DNA of 64,000 nt from Ilumatobacter sp. (GCA_007693335.1 REDU01000109.1:1-64000); one strand, 5' to 3'; positions 10,742 to 19,449 are shown, counted from the first letter of the stretch. Numbers and translations are program-made. The notes: generated by a model from the letters alone, not told the origin.

Positions 10742-11505
10742 TCGGGGGCGCGTTTCTCGGCGAAGGCCCGGGGGCCCTCCTTGGCGTCGTCGGAGGTGAA
10801 CACGCTCATCTGGAGCGGCTGCTGCAGCGCCCAGAACTCCTCCTCGGTGGCGCCCTGGGTGGCCTTGACGAGTTGCTTGGACGCCGCCACGGCCAGCGGC
10901 GCGTTGCGGGCCACGCGCTCGGCCAGCTCCATGGCGGTGTCGACCGCTGTACCGGGCTCGACCAGGCGGGAGATGAGCCCGAACTGGGCGGCATCGTCGG
11001 CGGTGATCGGGTCGCCGGTGATGGCCATCTCCATCGCCTTGCCGTACCCGACCCGGCTCGGGAGTCGGAGCAGGCCGCCTCCGGCGGCGAACAGCCCGAC
11101 GTTGACCTCGGGGATACCGAGACGGGCGCCCTTGGCGGCCACGAGCAGGTCACAGGTGAGCGCCAGCTCCAATCCGCCGGCAAGGGCGAAACCCTCGATG
11201 GCGCCGATCAGCGGCTTCTCGGCGCCACGCTGGATGAACGTCATCATCGGACCGATGTCCTCGCCGCGCGAGAACGCCTTGAGGTCCATCCCCGAGCAGA
11301 ATCCGCGCCCGTTGCCGGTGAGCACACCTGCGGTCAGGCCCGAGTCGTCGTTCAGTCGTTCGATGGCGGCCCACAGACCGGCTGACAGTTCGCCGTTGAT
11401 GGCGTTCATGGCATCGGGTCGGTTGAGGGTGATCAGCAGCACGCGACCGCGCTGCTCGGTCAGGACGGCATCGCTGTCGGCGGCGGTGGTCTGGGCATCG
11501 GTCAT
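10726..11505 (-). CDS. enoyl-CoA hydratase/isomerase (crotonase family)
   Basis: A 259-residue crotonase. The oxyanion-hole segments (GRGFCSGMDLKAF and IEGFALAGGLELAL) are present. Both catalytic glutamates of canonical enoyl-CoA hydratase can be placed, one in GGLELALTCD and one in GIPEVNVGLFAAGGG, so hydration of trans-2-enoyl-CoA is plausible. The ATG at 11505 was chosen because TACGTT lies exactly seven nucleotides upstream on the minus strand; the frame extends 23 codons further but lacks a signal. It overlaps the downstream MFS gene by 16 nt. Chain-length preference and pathway cannot be assigned. Confidence 0.85.
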   Translation of the reverse strand: MTDAQTTAADSDAVLTEQRGRVLLITLNRPDAMNAINGELSAGLWAAIERLNDDSGLTAGVLTGNGRGFCSGMDLKAFSRGEDIGPMMTFIQRGAEKPLIGAIEGFALAGGLELALTCDLLVAAKGARLGIPEVNVGLFAAGGGLLRLPSRVGYGKAMEMAITGDPITADDAAQFGLISRLVEPGTAVDTAMELAERVARNAPLAVAASKQLVKATQGATEEEFWALQQPLQMSVFTSDDAKEGPRAFAEKRAPEWSGR

Positions 11506-11512
11506 GGACACG

Positions 11513-11518
11513 AACGTA
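11513..11518 (-). promoter_or_regulatory. -10 element of the crotonase gene
   Basis: TACGTT on the minus strand, ending seven nucleotides before the ATG at 11505; leaderless spacing. Confidence 0.5.
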
Positions 11519-11585
11519 CCGATCGTCGTTCGACGGCACCGAACCGACCTGGTCGGAGGGTCGTGACTCGTCACCTCGCCTGCGT

Positions 11586-12869
11586 TCAGCCCACGCTGCG
11601 CAACGAGGTGGCCTCACAGACCTTGCCGACCGCGATGAGGTAGGCCGCCTCGCGCAGGGTCAGCCCCTCGCGCTCGGCGACGTCCCTCACGCGCCAGTAG
11701 CCCGCCACCATGCCCCGGTCGAGACGATCGAGCACGTCGCCCTCGTGCCAGTGCATCTGCTGGAGGTTCTGGACCCACTCGAAGTAGCTCGTGAGCACAC
11801 CGCCGGCGTTGGCGAGGATGTCGGGGATGACGGTGATGTCGCGCTCGGCCAGCTGGCGGTCGGCCCACGGGGTGACCGGGTGGTTCGCTCCTTCGACGAT
11901 GAGCGAGCACTTCACATCGGCCACGTTGTCGGCGTGGACCACCCCGCCGATGGCCGCCGGCACCAGGACGTGTACGGGTGCTTCGAGCACGAAGCCGGCG
12001 TCGCGCAGCTCGACCCGGTCGGCGTCCTCCTCGAACCCGTCGATCGAGCCGTGCTCGCCGTGGTGCCGTACCAACGCGTCGATGTCGAGTCCGTCCTCGC
12101 ACCAGAGCGTGCCGTGCTGATCGCCCACGGCGGTCACGCGGTACCCCCGCTCGTGGGCGAGCCGGGCCGCCCACGACCCGACGTTCCCGAATCCCTGGAT
12201 CGCGATGGTCACGTCGTGGGGCTCGACCTCGTCGGCACGGATGGCTTCCTCCATGACCACCACACAGCCGCGGCCGGTCGCCGATTCGCGCCCGAGGGAG
12301 CCCCCGAGGGGAACGGGCTTGCCCGTGACGACGCCGGGCGTCCACCCCTCGAGGTTGGCGTACTCGTCGGCCAACCAGGCCATGGTCTGGGCGTCGGTGT
12401 TCATGTCGGGAGCCGGGATGTCGCGGTGGTCGCCGATGATCGAGCTGATGGCCCGCGTGTAGGCGCGGGTGAGACGCTCCTTCTCGATGTCGCTGAGCGA
12501 CGACGCGTCCACCTGCACGCCCCCCTTCGCGCCGCCGAACGGCACCTCGATCACCGCCGTCTTCCAGGTCATCAGCGAGGCCAGTGCACGCACCTCGTCG
12601 ATGTCGGCCTCGGGGTGGAACCGGATCCCGCCCTTGTAGGGACCGCGCGCCGAGTTGTGCTGCACCCGGTACCCGGCGTACGTGGCGACCTCGCCGCTGT
12701 CACGACGGACGGGTACCTCGACGCGGAGCTCGGAGGCTGCCATCCGGATCCTCTGGCGGACCGACTCGTGGATACCGGCGTGCTCGGCCGCCCGCTCCAC
12801 GTAGTGGTTGACGGATTCGAACGGCGTCATCTGCTCGCGGAGAGTGATGTCGGGTGCGTGTTCGCTCAT
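11586..12869 (-). CDS. gdhA: glutamate dehydrogenase (Glu/Leu/Phe/Val family)
   Basis: A 427-residue enzyme interconverting 2-oxoglutarate plus ammonia and L-glutamate with NAD(P)H. The substrate-binding block PYKGGIRFHP (Lys79), Lys103 in MTWKTA and catalytic Lys115 in PFGGAKGGV are all intact. The cofactor Rossmann domain begins at AIQGFGNVGSWAA. Length and motifs fit the hexameric bacterial class rather than the large 1600-residue type. Coenzyme preference cannot be decided by eye. The ATG at 12869 has CATCCT six nucleotides upstream on the minus strand. It lies just downstream of the phoU-like gene. Confidence 0.93.
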   Translation of the reverse strand: MSEHAPDITLREQMTPFESVNHYVERAAEHAGIHESVRQRIRMAASELRVEVPVRRDSGEVATYAGYRVQHNSARGPYKGGIRFHPEADIDEVRALASLMTWKTAVIEVPFGGAKGGVQVDASSLSDIEKERLTRAYTRAISSIIGDHRDIPAPDMNTDAQTMAWLADEYANLEGWTPGVVTGKPVPLGGSLGRESATGRGCVVVMEEAIRADEVEPHDVTIAIQGFGNVGSWAARLAHERGYRVTAVGDQHGTLWCEDGLDIDALVRHHGEHGSIDGFEEDADRVELRDAGFVLEAPVHVLVPAAIGGVVHADNVADVKCSLIVEGANHPVTPWADRQLAERDITVIPDILANAGGVLTSYFEWVQNLQQMHWHEGDVLDRLDRGMVAGYWRVRDVAEREGLTLREAAYLIAVGKVCEATSLRSVG

Positions 12870-12875
12870 GCCCCG

Positions 12876-12881
12876 AGGATG
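12876..12881 (-). promoter_or_regulatory. possible -10 element of gdhA
   Basis: CATCCT on the minus strand, six nucleotides before the ATG; weaker than the TANNNT elements seen elsewhere. Confidence 0.3.
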
Positions 12882-12889
12882 TCACGGTT

Positions 12890-13546
12890 TCAGTCGTCGT
12901 CGTGGTCGTCGGCGGGCAGTGGGAGCGGCTCGGTGACCGTCATCGCGATGCCCACCAGGTTCGCCACGATGCGTTTCAAGTAGCGGTGCAGCACGGCCCG
13001 GGGGACGGCCACACGACCCGGTTCGTCGGAGTGCACCAGCTCGAGCACGTGCGCGGCGTGCACGGCCTGGAGCGCATCGCCGCGTCGCGTCACCTCGGCC
13101 ACCCGCGCCTCGTCGGGCTCGGACAACACCGCAGCGACGTCGTCGTAGAGATCGATGATCGATCGGCGAGCTGCCTCGAGTTCGGCCCGATCGGGCGCAT
13201 CGGCCAGCGACACACCCTCGAGGGCGAGATCGAGGATGTTCTTGGCCTGATCCCCCAGCCGCTCGACCTTCTTGACGAGCAGGGTGTACCCGAGCACCTG
13301 CGCGATGTCGGCAGCACCGTGCACGCTCACGTGCACGATCAGTTCACGGCGGATCTGGTACTCGGCACGGTTGATCCGATCGTCGGTGGCCACCACGTCG
13401 GCGGCTGCGATGTCGACGTCGCCACCGTCGAGCACGGCGCCGGTTGCGACGTCGAAGGAGTGCCGCGCCTCGCCGAGCATCGCGACGATGTCCGACGTGA
13501 TGTGGGTCATCCCCGAGTCGCCTCGACGGAAGAAGGACAGGACCAT
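12890..13546 (-). CDS. PhoU-like protein
   Basis: A 218-residue all-helical cytoplasmic protein similar to the PhoU domain fused to or encoded beside Na/Pi cotransporters. The acidic helix-rich region (EYQIRRELIVHVSVHG, KKVERLGDQAKNILDLAL) matches PhoU-type helical bundles that bind metal clusters and tune phosphate transport. GAGGAG at 13554-13559 lies seven nucleotides before the ATG. It follows the cotransporter gene on the same strand after a 95-nt gap filled with a tandem repeat, so a joint role in phosphate homeostasis is the best inference. The last residues are a poly-Asp tail. Confidence 0.75.
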   Translation of the reverse strand: MVLSFFRRGDSGMTHITSDIVAMLGEARHSFDVATGAVLDGGDVDIAAADVVATDDRINRAEYQIRRELIVHVSVHGAADIAQVLGYTLLVKKVERLGDQAKNILDLALEGVSLADAPDRAELEAARRSIIDLYDDVAAVLSEPDEARVAEVTRRGDALQAVHAAHVLELVHSDEPGRVAVPRAVLHRYLKRIVANLVGIAMTVTEPLPLPADDHDDD

Positions 13547-13585
13547 GGTTCAGCTCCTCGGCTCCGGACCCGTCACCGTAGCGAG

Positions 13586-13630
13586 GGATCGGTGGTGGTC
13601 GGATCGGTGGTGGTCGGATCGGTGGTGGCC
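13586..13630. repeat. 15-bp tandem repeat, three copies
   Basis: GGATCGGTGGTGGTC occurs at 13586, 13601 and, with one change, at 13616. It fills the gap between the Na/Pi cotransporter gene and the phoU-like gene, upstream of the latter's ribosome site. Confidence 0.9.
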
Positions 13631-13641
13631 GGGGTGTGCGT

Positions 13642-14814
13642 TCATCGGAGGAGCACGATCCCCACGACCGGGATGACGATGAACACGCCGAGCACGTAAC
13701 CGATGGCCAACGTGCGCTTGCTGGCGGCGACCCCGGCCAGGAATTCGGCGGCGTGGATCGGGAGCTCCCTGACCACCCGGATCGGATAGATCAGTGCGAT
13801 CGCCGTCGCGTTGAAGATCGTATGGACCAGCGCGATGGTGAGCGCCTCCGGCCGGCTGGCCGCCAGTGCGGCGAGCAGCGCCGTGATCGTGGTGCCCACG
13901 TTGGCCCCGAGGGTGACCGGGTAGGCATTGCGCAGCGACAGCACCCCCGACGCGGCCAGCGGGACCAGGATCGCCGTGGTGATGCTCGACGATTGCACCG
14001 ACATCGTCACGATCATCCCGAGGGTCATCGCCACCAGACCTCCGCCACGACCGAGCATCGCGTTGAGTGACCGCTCGACGCGATGAGCCACGAGTCGGCG
14101 CATGTTCTTCGTGATGAAGGTCAGCGACGTCAAGATGATCGCGAGCCCGAAGGTGATGAGTAGCGGCCCGAGCGCGGTCGTGCCGAGTCCGATGGCATCG
14201 CCGAGATCGCGGAGACGATCGACCGGCCATGACACGAGGGCCTTCACCGGGCTCTCCCACTCCGCACCCGATGACCCGACCAGGAGGTCACTCACCCATG
14301 TGGCCGCGTTCGAGAGCGCTCCGGTGAGCAGCTCGACGGGGAGCAGGATCGCGACCGCGAGCAGGTTGAAGAAGTCGTGCATGGTGGCCGCCGCGAAGGC
14401 CCGGGTGAACTCACCGGTCTGACGTACGTGCCCGAGCGCAACCAGGGTGTTGGTGACGGTGGTGCCGATGTTGGCTCCCATGATCATCGGGACGGCGGCG
14501 TCGAGGCTCACCGCGCCGGATGCCACGAGCCCCACGATGATCGAGGTGCTGGCCGACGACGACTGCACCAGCACGGTGGCGAGGATTCCCACGAACAACC
14601 CGGCCAACGGGTTGGACACCGACGAGAACAGACGCTCCTGCGTGTCGGCGCCCAAGATCTTGATACCGGTCTCGAGCGACGACACGCCCACCAGGAAGAT
14701 GTAGATGAGGGTGACCACGAGCGCCGCCCGGCGTCGGGGAGTGAGCCAGCTGTCCCTCCGCGCCTCGAGGGTCGGGGTCGGTATCTCGTGCGACGACGTG
14801 AGCGGATCGGTCAC
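13642..14814 (-). CDS. Na+/phosphate cotransporter family protein
   Basis: A 390-residue membrane protein of the Na/Pi cotransporter (NptA/SLC34-related) family. It shows the inverted repeat typical of the family. Each half carries a QSSS motif (VLVQSSSASTSIIVGL near residue 85; MSVQSSSITTAILVPL near 270) followed by a GANIGTT or GANVGTT segment. It should import phosphate with sodium. The PhoU-like domain that some relatives carry at the C-terminus is here a separate downstream gene. The GTG start at 14814 was chosen from frame; no strong ribosome site is seen. Confidence 0.87.
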   Translation of the reverse strand: MTDPLTSSHEIPTPTLEARRDSWLTPRRRAALVVTLIYIFLVGVSSLETGIKILGADTQERLFSSVSNPLAGLFVGILATVLVQSSSASTSIIVGLVASGAVSLDAAVPMIMGANIGTTVTNTLVALGHVRQTGEFTRAFAAATMHDFFNLLAVAILLPVELLTGALSNAATWVSDLLVGSSGAEWESPVKALVSWPVDRLRDLGDAIGLGTTALGPLLITFGLAIILTSLTFITKNMRRLVAHRVERSLNAMLGRGGGLVAMTLGMIVTMSVQSSSITTAILVPLAASGVLSLRNAYPVTLGANVGTTITALLAALAASRPEALTIALVHTIFNATAIALIYPIRVVRELPIHAAEFLAGVAASKRTLAIGYVLGVFIVIPVVGIVLLR

Positions 14815-14859
14815 CGCCCCGGTGTCTAGCAGTTCACGCTGTGTTGGCCGTGTGTTCGG

Positions 14860-16020
14860 TCATCGTTCACCGAAGCAGATGCCGAGGTCGCGTGCTGTCA
14901 GCATCGTGTCGCAGTCGAGCGGGACGAGCTTCTGGCGGTGCGTGGCGTCGGCGAGCGGCACGTACTGCACGGTGGGCGGCGCCAGGGCCACCATCACGCC
15001 GTCGTGACCCGTCTCGAGCGCTCGCACTGCGGCCGCACCGAAGCGCAACCCGAGGATGCGGTCGAACGAGGTGGGCGATCCGCCCCGCAGCAGGTGTCCG
15101 AGCACCACGGTGCGGGTCTCCTTGCCGGTGAGCTCGCCCAGGCGGGCAGCCACCTTCTCTCCGACGCCGCCGAGCCGCTCGGCCTGGCCGACGCTCTGAC
15201 CGATGATCGATCGCTCCCCGTCGATCGGCACCGCCCCCTCGGCCACCACCACGATGGAGAACTTCGAGTCGCTCCGATCGCGCTCGGCGATCATCTCGGC
15301 CACTGGCTCGAGGGCGTAGGGCACCTCGGGGATCAGGATCGCATGGGCCCCCGACGACATCCCGGCGTTGAGCGCGATCCAGCCCGCGTAACGGCCCATG
15401 ACCTCGACCACCATGACGCGCCCGTGCGAGGTGGCCGTGGAGAACAATCGATCGACGCAGTCGGACGCGAAGTCGACCGCGGTGTCGAAACCGAACGTCG
15501 ACGTGGTGTGCTCGAGGTCGTTGTCGATCGTCTTCGGCACCCCGATCACCCGGAGGTGCCGGCCACCCCGGGCGGCGCGCTCGAGGGAGACCTGGTGCAG
15601 GTGGTGAGCGATACCGAGTGACCCGTCGCCTCCGATCGAGACGAGGGCGTCGATGCCGTGGTCGTCGAAGCGGTCGAGGAGCTCCTCGGATCGGTCGATC
15701 TCGTCCCATGTCCCGTCGGCACGCTGCACCGGGTACGCGGTGGGATTGCCCCGGTTGGTGGTGCCGATGATCGTGCCGCCCTGGTGCACGATGCCGCGCA
15801 CTGCTTCTCGACTCAGATCGATCACCCCGCCGTCGGGGTACTCGTCGGGGGCCAACAGCCCGTAGAAGCCGTCTCGGATGCCGACCACGTCCCAGTCGCG
15901 ATTACGGGCCGCCAGGGTGACCGCCCGGATCACGGCGTTCAGCCCGGGTGCATCACCTCCGCCCGTGCTGACGGCGATGCGCGAGATGCTGGGTGCGGGG
16001 GAGCGGGGGGTCTGGTCCAC
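14860..16020 (-). CDS. pfkA: 6-phosphofructokinase, group III
   Basis: A 386-residue phosphofructokinase converting fructose 6-phosphate to the 1,6-bisphosphate. The N-terminal GGDAPGLNAVIR, GGDGS (residues 130-134) and PKTIDND (162-168) are all present. Glycine after GGD points to ATP use (PPi enzymes have GGDD), while the lysine in PKTIDND is shared with PPi enzymes. That combination defines the mixed group III subfamily common in actinobacteria. Bacterial-type allosteric regulation is often lost in this group. The GTG start at 16020 is the first in frame. It lies between the thrH operon and the phosphate transporter on the same strand. Confidence 0.9.
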   Translation of the reverse strand: MDQTPRSPAPSISRIAVSTGGGDAPGLNAVIRAVTLAARNRDWDVVGIRDGFYGLLAPDEYPDGGVIDLSREAVRGIVHQGGTIIGTTNRGNPTAYPVQRADGTWDEIDRSEELLDRFDDHGIDALVSIGGDGSLGIAHHLHQVSLERAARGGRHLRVIGVPKTIDNDLEHTTSTFGFDTAVDFASDCVDRLFSTATSHGRVMVVEVMGRYAGWIALNAGMSSGAHAILIPEVPYALEPVAEMIAERDRSDSKFSIVVVAEGAVPIDGERSIIGQSVGQAERLGGVGEKVAARLGELTGKETRTVVLGHLLRGGSPTSFDRILGLRFGAAAVRALETGHDGVMVALAPPTVQYVPLADATHRQKLVPLDCDTMLTARDLGICFGER

Positions 16021-16110
16021 CCCGTCAGCTTGGCCGATCGCCCGGCGTTCGTCGAACGGTCGTTGAACCCCCTCTGGACGGCCGAACCCGGACGGGCCGG
16101 TGCGGTTCGA

Positions 16111-16752
16111 TCAGACCTGTTCGGTCAAGCGCTCGAGCAGCTCGTCGTACCCGTCGACGGCGGGGAAGCGGGGGAACTCGTCGCGCACGTTCGCAGGGGC
16201 GCGGAACAAGAACGCGACATCGGCCGCGTCGAGCATCGAGATGTCGTTGTACGAGTCGCCGGCGGCCAGTACCCGGTACCGCAGGGACCGGAAGGCATCG
16301 ACGGCGTGACGTTTCTGATCGGGCATCCGCAGCCGGTAGTCGACGATGCGGTCGTGATCGACCACGAGGTGGTGGCACAGGATCGTGGGCCATCGGAGTT
16401 GGCGCATCAGCGGCGCGGCGAACTGCTCGAAGGTGTCGGACAGGATGATCACCTGGGTGCGTTCGCGCAGTGCGTCGAGGAACTCGATCGCCCCCGCGAG
16501 TGGGGCGAGCCCCGCGATCACCTCGCCGATGAAGGACATGGTCAGCCCGTGTCGATCGAGCAGGTCGAGGCGGCCGCGCATCAGCACGTCGTAGTCGGGT
16601 TCGTCACGGGTGGTCCGGCGGAGGCCGTCGATGCCCGTGCGTTCGGCCACGGCCACCCAGATCTCGGGCACGAGCACCCCTTCGAGGTCGAGGGTGACCA
16701 CCGTCTGGCGCGACCCGTCGTGCCCTGCTGCGTCCATCGGCCCGAGTCTCAC
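16111..16752 (-). CDS. thrH: ThrH-like phosphoserine phosphatase / homoserine phosphotransferase
   Basis: A 213-residue HAD-superfamily enzyme. The nucleophile motif is LDLEGVLVPE, with Glu in place of the usual second Asp; this is the hallmark of ThrH, which in Pseudomonas hydrolyses phosphoserine and can move the phosphate to homoserine. Later HAD motifs are SDTF (motif II), the basic KRHAVDAF region and GDSYND (motif IV). The GTG start overlaps the stop of the upstream 42-aa ORF by 4 nt (GTGA), arguing for translational coupling. An in-frame ATG lies five codons on. A role in serine or threonine biosynthesis is inferred from the family. Confidence 0.82.
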   Translation of the reverse strand: MRLGPMDAAGHDGSRQTVVTLDLEGVLVPEIWVAVAERTGIDGLRRTTRDEPDYDVLMRGRLDLLDRHGLTMSFIGEVIAGLAPLAGAIEFLDALRERTQVIILSDTFEQFAAPLMRQLRWPTILCHHLVVDHDRIVDYRLRMPDQKRHAVDAFRSLRYRVLAAGDSYNDISMLDAADVAFLFRAPANVRDEFPRFPAVDGYDELLERLTEQV

Positions 16753-16877
16753 CGACCGGACGAGTCGGGCGCCAACTCGTCGAGCGGGCGGTAGCCGGGC
16801 GACCAGATGCGTTCGTCGAGACGACGCTCCAGCTCACCCGACATCGCCGCAGCCGCCCCGCGCGGCCGTTCGCTCAT
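16749..16877 (-). CDS. 42-aa coupled small ORF
   Basis: A 42-codon ORF (MSERPRGAAAAMSGELERRL start) whose ATG overlaps the stop of the DUF2207 gene by 4 nt (ATGA) and whose stop overlaps the thrH GTG by 4 nt (GTGA). Both overlaps in one short frame make chance unlikely. The product is soluble, charged and Pro-rich at the end (SPGYRPLDELAPDSS). No family is recognised. It could be a genuine small protein or a translation relay that keeps ribosomes on the message into thrH. Confidence 0.6.
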   Translation of the reverse strand: MSERPRGAAAAMSGELERRLDERIWSPGYRPLDELAPDSSGR

Positions 16878-18373
16878 GATGCGTCGCGTCGAGTCGACGT
16901 GCCGACCGGCTCCGAGCTGCGTACATAGCCGAGCACCGGTGTGGAGCGCACCCGGGCCACGGCGCCCTGGGGTGCGGCGGTGCGCTCGTTGGCGAGCCAC
17001 GCCGTGACCGACCGCCGCCGACCGTCGTCGACGGCGAGGAACACCGAGAAGCGGTCGCGCTGGGCCAGGGTGTGCAACACCGGAACCGATGGGATCACGT
17101 CGACCGGGCGTCGGGCCCGCACGATCGCCCCGATGCGTTCGTTGGTCCAGACGGTGTCGACGAGGCCGGCGGCGATCGCCCAGATGGCCCAGACGATCGG
17201 GACCCACATCGCGACCGCGAGCAGCTCGGCCACCCGCTCGATGATCCCTGCCTGGTCGGGGAAGTTCTCGATGATGCCCTGCAGGCCCTCGCCGTCGGAC
17301 ACGCGTCGCAGGAAGCGCTGCATCCAGCGGGCGACCACGGCCACCACGGTGCCGAGCACTGCCATCACGATCGGGTTCCGCCCATAGCCGGGACGGAACG
17401 GGTAACGAACCCGCACGACGTGGGGGGTGCCGCCGGCGTCGCTCCACGCGGTGCGATGGTCTTCGCGCACGACCGGGAGTTGCTGGGCCACGCCCGGAGC
17501 CAGGCCCATCACGATGCTGAACGCCAGGGCGAGCTGCTGCTCGGCCGACGTCACCACGCTGGCATGCTCGGGTACGCGATCGGCCAGACGGAGGCGGTAT
17601 CCGAGCCACTGTCCAGCGCGCTGCTGGCCCAACTCGGTGGGGGTCTCGCACGTCGACGCCCAACGTCGCACGGTCGCGACTGCCACGGCCACCACCACGA
17701 TCGTGCCGGCCCACCAGACTCCACGCGCCATCAGCGACTCGCTCACCGCACGTTCGGCGTCGCCGGGTGTGACCGCGCTGTAGGCCAGCGCCGCAGCGAT
17801 CACCACCGCCACCACTGACGGGAGCAACGCTCCCGGGGTGTAACGCTGAGTGGTCAGCCGACGCTCGCGGGCGGCGCGTACGACGTCGCGCCGGAATCGT
17901 CGCCACCAGCGGGCATCGAGTCTGGACGCCGTGGCGAGCAGGGTGCCGGCCGTGGTGACCCCGTCGAACGAACGAGCCGTGAGGTGGTTGAGGACCTGCT
18001 GTTCGAAGCCTCGCAGCACGTCACCGTGGCGACCACGGCCGCGGGTGAACACGACCAACTCGCCCTCGTCGGTGGCGGCCAGGCGGATCCACCCACGGCG
18101 GGCGAGGTCGAGCGCGGTCGCCGGCACGGCCGAGGTCGGCACCTCGTAGTCGTTCGTGAGCAGCCCGACCACGGCGGGCTGCTCGAGCCAGCCAGCGTCG
18201 TCGGCTGCAGGGCGTCGGTCGCCGATCTCGATGGGGCGCGGCGGCGAGGTGCGTCGGGCGGTGTCGCGGTGCACGAGCCAGGTCACCAGTGCTCCGATCG
18301 CCGCGAAGGTGGCGGCGGTACCCGACGGCGCCGCCGTGATCGCGAGGAGCTGAACGGTGTCGATCAGGGTCAT
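16874..18373 (-). CDS. DUF2207-like membrane protein
   Basis: A 499-residue membrane protein. It starts with one hydrophobic helix (about 8-32), then a domain with TNDYEVPTSAVPATALDLARRGWIRL, which resembles the C-terminal part of DUF2207 proteins. Two hydrophobic pairs follow near residues 190-250 and 335-410. The GYGRNP loop recalls the glycine-rich exposed segments of the same family. Function is unknown. Its ATG overlaps the mscS stop by 4 nt and its stop overlaps the 42-aa ORF by 4 nt, so it belongs to one operon. The N-terminal extracellular part usual for DUF2207 is missing. Confidence 0.65.
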   Translation of the reverse strand: MTLIDTVQLLAITAAPSGTAATFAAIGALVTWLVHRDTARRTSPPRPIEIGDRRPAADDAGWLEQPAVVGLLTNDYEVPTSAVPATALDLARRGWIRLAATDEGELVVFTRGRGRHGDVLRGFEQQVLNHLTARSFDGVTTAGTLLATASRLDARWWRRFRRDVVRAARERRLTTQRYTPGALLPSVVAVVIAAALAYSAVTPGDAERAVSESLMARGVWWAGTIVVVAVAVATVRRWASTCETPTELGQQRAGQWLGYRLRLADRVPEHASVVTSAEQQLALAFSIVMGLAPGVAQQLPVVREDHRTAWSDAGGTPHVVRVRYPFRPGYGRNPIVMAVLGTVVAVVARWMQRFLRRVSDGEGLQGIIENFPDQAGIIERVAELLAVAMWVPIVWAIWAIAAGLVDTVWTNERIGAIVRARRPVDVIPSVPVLHTLAQRDRFSVFLAVDDGRRRSVTAWLANERTAAPQGAVARVRSTPVLGYVRSSEPVGTSTRRDAS

Positions 18374-19401
18374 CGGTGCCGGCTCTCGTCGTCGCGCCCG
18401 TCGTCGGTGGAGTCGTCCTGATCCGGCTCGACCCGCATCCACACCGTGCGCTGGGGGAACGGGATCTCGACGCCGGCGCGATCGAGCGCCTGCTTGATCG
18501 CGAGACGTAACGCCCGCTGCAGCGCCCACTGCCGACCCGGCACGACCTTCACCTTGAGTCGCAAGGTGACCGAATCAGTCCCCAGTTGCTCGACGCCGAG
18601 CACCTCGGGTGACTCGATCACGTCGGCCGCGAACTCCTCGGTACGACACACCTCGTCGGCCGTGCGGTGCAAGAGCATCTGGACGGCCTCGAGGTCGCTG
18701 TTGTACGCCACGTCGACGTCGAGCAGGGCGACCGACCAGAGCTGCGACAGATTGCCCGCTCGGGTGACCGTGCCGTTCGGGACGTGCCACACCGTTCCGT
18801 CGAGGCTGCGGAGCGTCGTGGCGCGCAGCGAGAAGTGCTCGACCGCGCCGCTGACCTCGCCGAGGTCGACCACATCGCCGATGCCGTAGTGATCCTCCAG
18901 CAGCACGAACAGGCCGGCGATCCAATCCTTGACGAGGCTCTGGGCGCCGAAGCCGACCGCCACGCCCGCGATGCCGGCGCCGGCGATCAGCGGGCCGAGC
19001 TCGAGGCCCGCCACGCCCGCAACGCTGATGATCGCCACGGTCCAGATCAGCACCGCCAACGATCCCGACATCACGGTGGCGATCACGCTCGCCCTGGTCT
19101 CGCGTCGGGGGTCGCGGATGTCGGTCACCAACGACGACGGTGGGGTGACCCCGAAACGTCGCAGCCGGTCGGCTGCTGCGTCGCGGTCGGGATTGACCAT
19201 GCGCCGGACCGACCGCTCGACCCAGCGACGGACGAAGTGGACGAGCAGCGTCGCCACCAGCACGATGACGAGGATCCGGAGTGGACGGTCGAGCAACCAA
19301 TCCGACAGGCTGGCGAGCGCCTCGTTGCCGCCTGTCCGGTCGTACACCCAGCTGCAGACGGAGCCGGCATCCTCCCAGCAGGGGCGATCGTCGGGGTCCA
19401 T
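18370..19401 (-). CDS. mscS: small-conductance mechanosensitive channel (MscS family)
   Basis: A 343-residue channel that opens on membrane tension to release osmolytes. Three hydrophobic helices are visible at about 27-50, 95-120 and 125-160. The last is the pore-lining Gly/Ala helix GAGIAGVAVGFGAQSLVKDW, followed by GLFVLLEDHYGIGDVV, the conserved start of the cytoplasmic beta domain. The tail is acidic and Arg-rich. TACGGT lies 10 nt before the ATG on the minus strand. It is the first gene of the four-gene unit ending in thrH. Confidence 0.92.
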   Translation of the reverse strand: MDPDDRPCWEDAGSVCSWVYDRTGGNEALASLSDWLLDRPLRILVIVLVATLLVHFVRRWVERSVRRMVNPDRDAAADRLRRFGVTPPSSLVTDIRDPRRETRASVIATVMSGSLAVLIWTVAIISVAGVAGLELGPLIAGAGIAGVAVGFGAQSLVKDWIAGLFVLLEDHYGIGDVVDLGEVSGAVEHFSLRATTLRSLDGTVWHVPNGTVTRAGNLSQLWSVALLDVDVAYNSDLEAVQMLLHRTADEVCRTEEFAADVIESPEVLGVEQLGTDSVTLRLKVKVVPGRQWALQRALRLAIKQALDRAGVEIPFPQRTVWMRVEPDQDDSTDDGRDDESRHR

Positions 19402-19411
19402 GTCAATTGGC

Positions 19412-19417
19412 ACCGTA
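19412..19417 (-). promoter_or_regulatory. -10 element of the mscS operon
   Basis: TACGGT on the minus strand, ten nucleotides before the ATG at 19401; a leader of 2-4 nt at most. Confidence 0.4.
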
Positions 19418-19443
19418 GCGGGCACCGGGAGTGCTCGGCCAGG

Positions 19444-19449
19444 TATCGT
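19444..19449 (+). promoter_or_regulatory. -10 element of the UDP-sugar operon
   Basis: TATCGT on the plus strand, with a leader of about 48 nt containing GAAGG at 19494-19498, six nucleotides before the ATG at 19505. Confidence 0.4.

Noticed and set aside
16046-16058. CGTTCG-T-CGAACG hairpin after thrH
   Set aside because: Only a 6-bp stem with a 1-nt loop; too weak to call a terminator.
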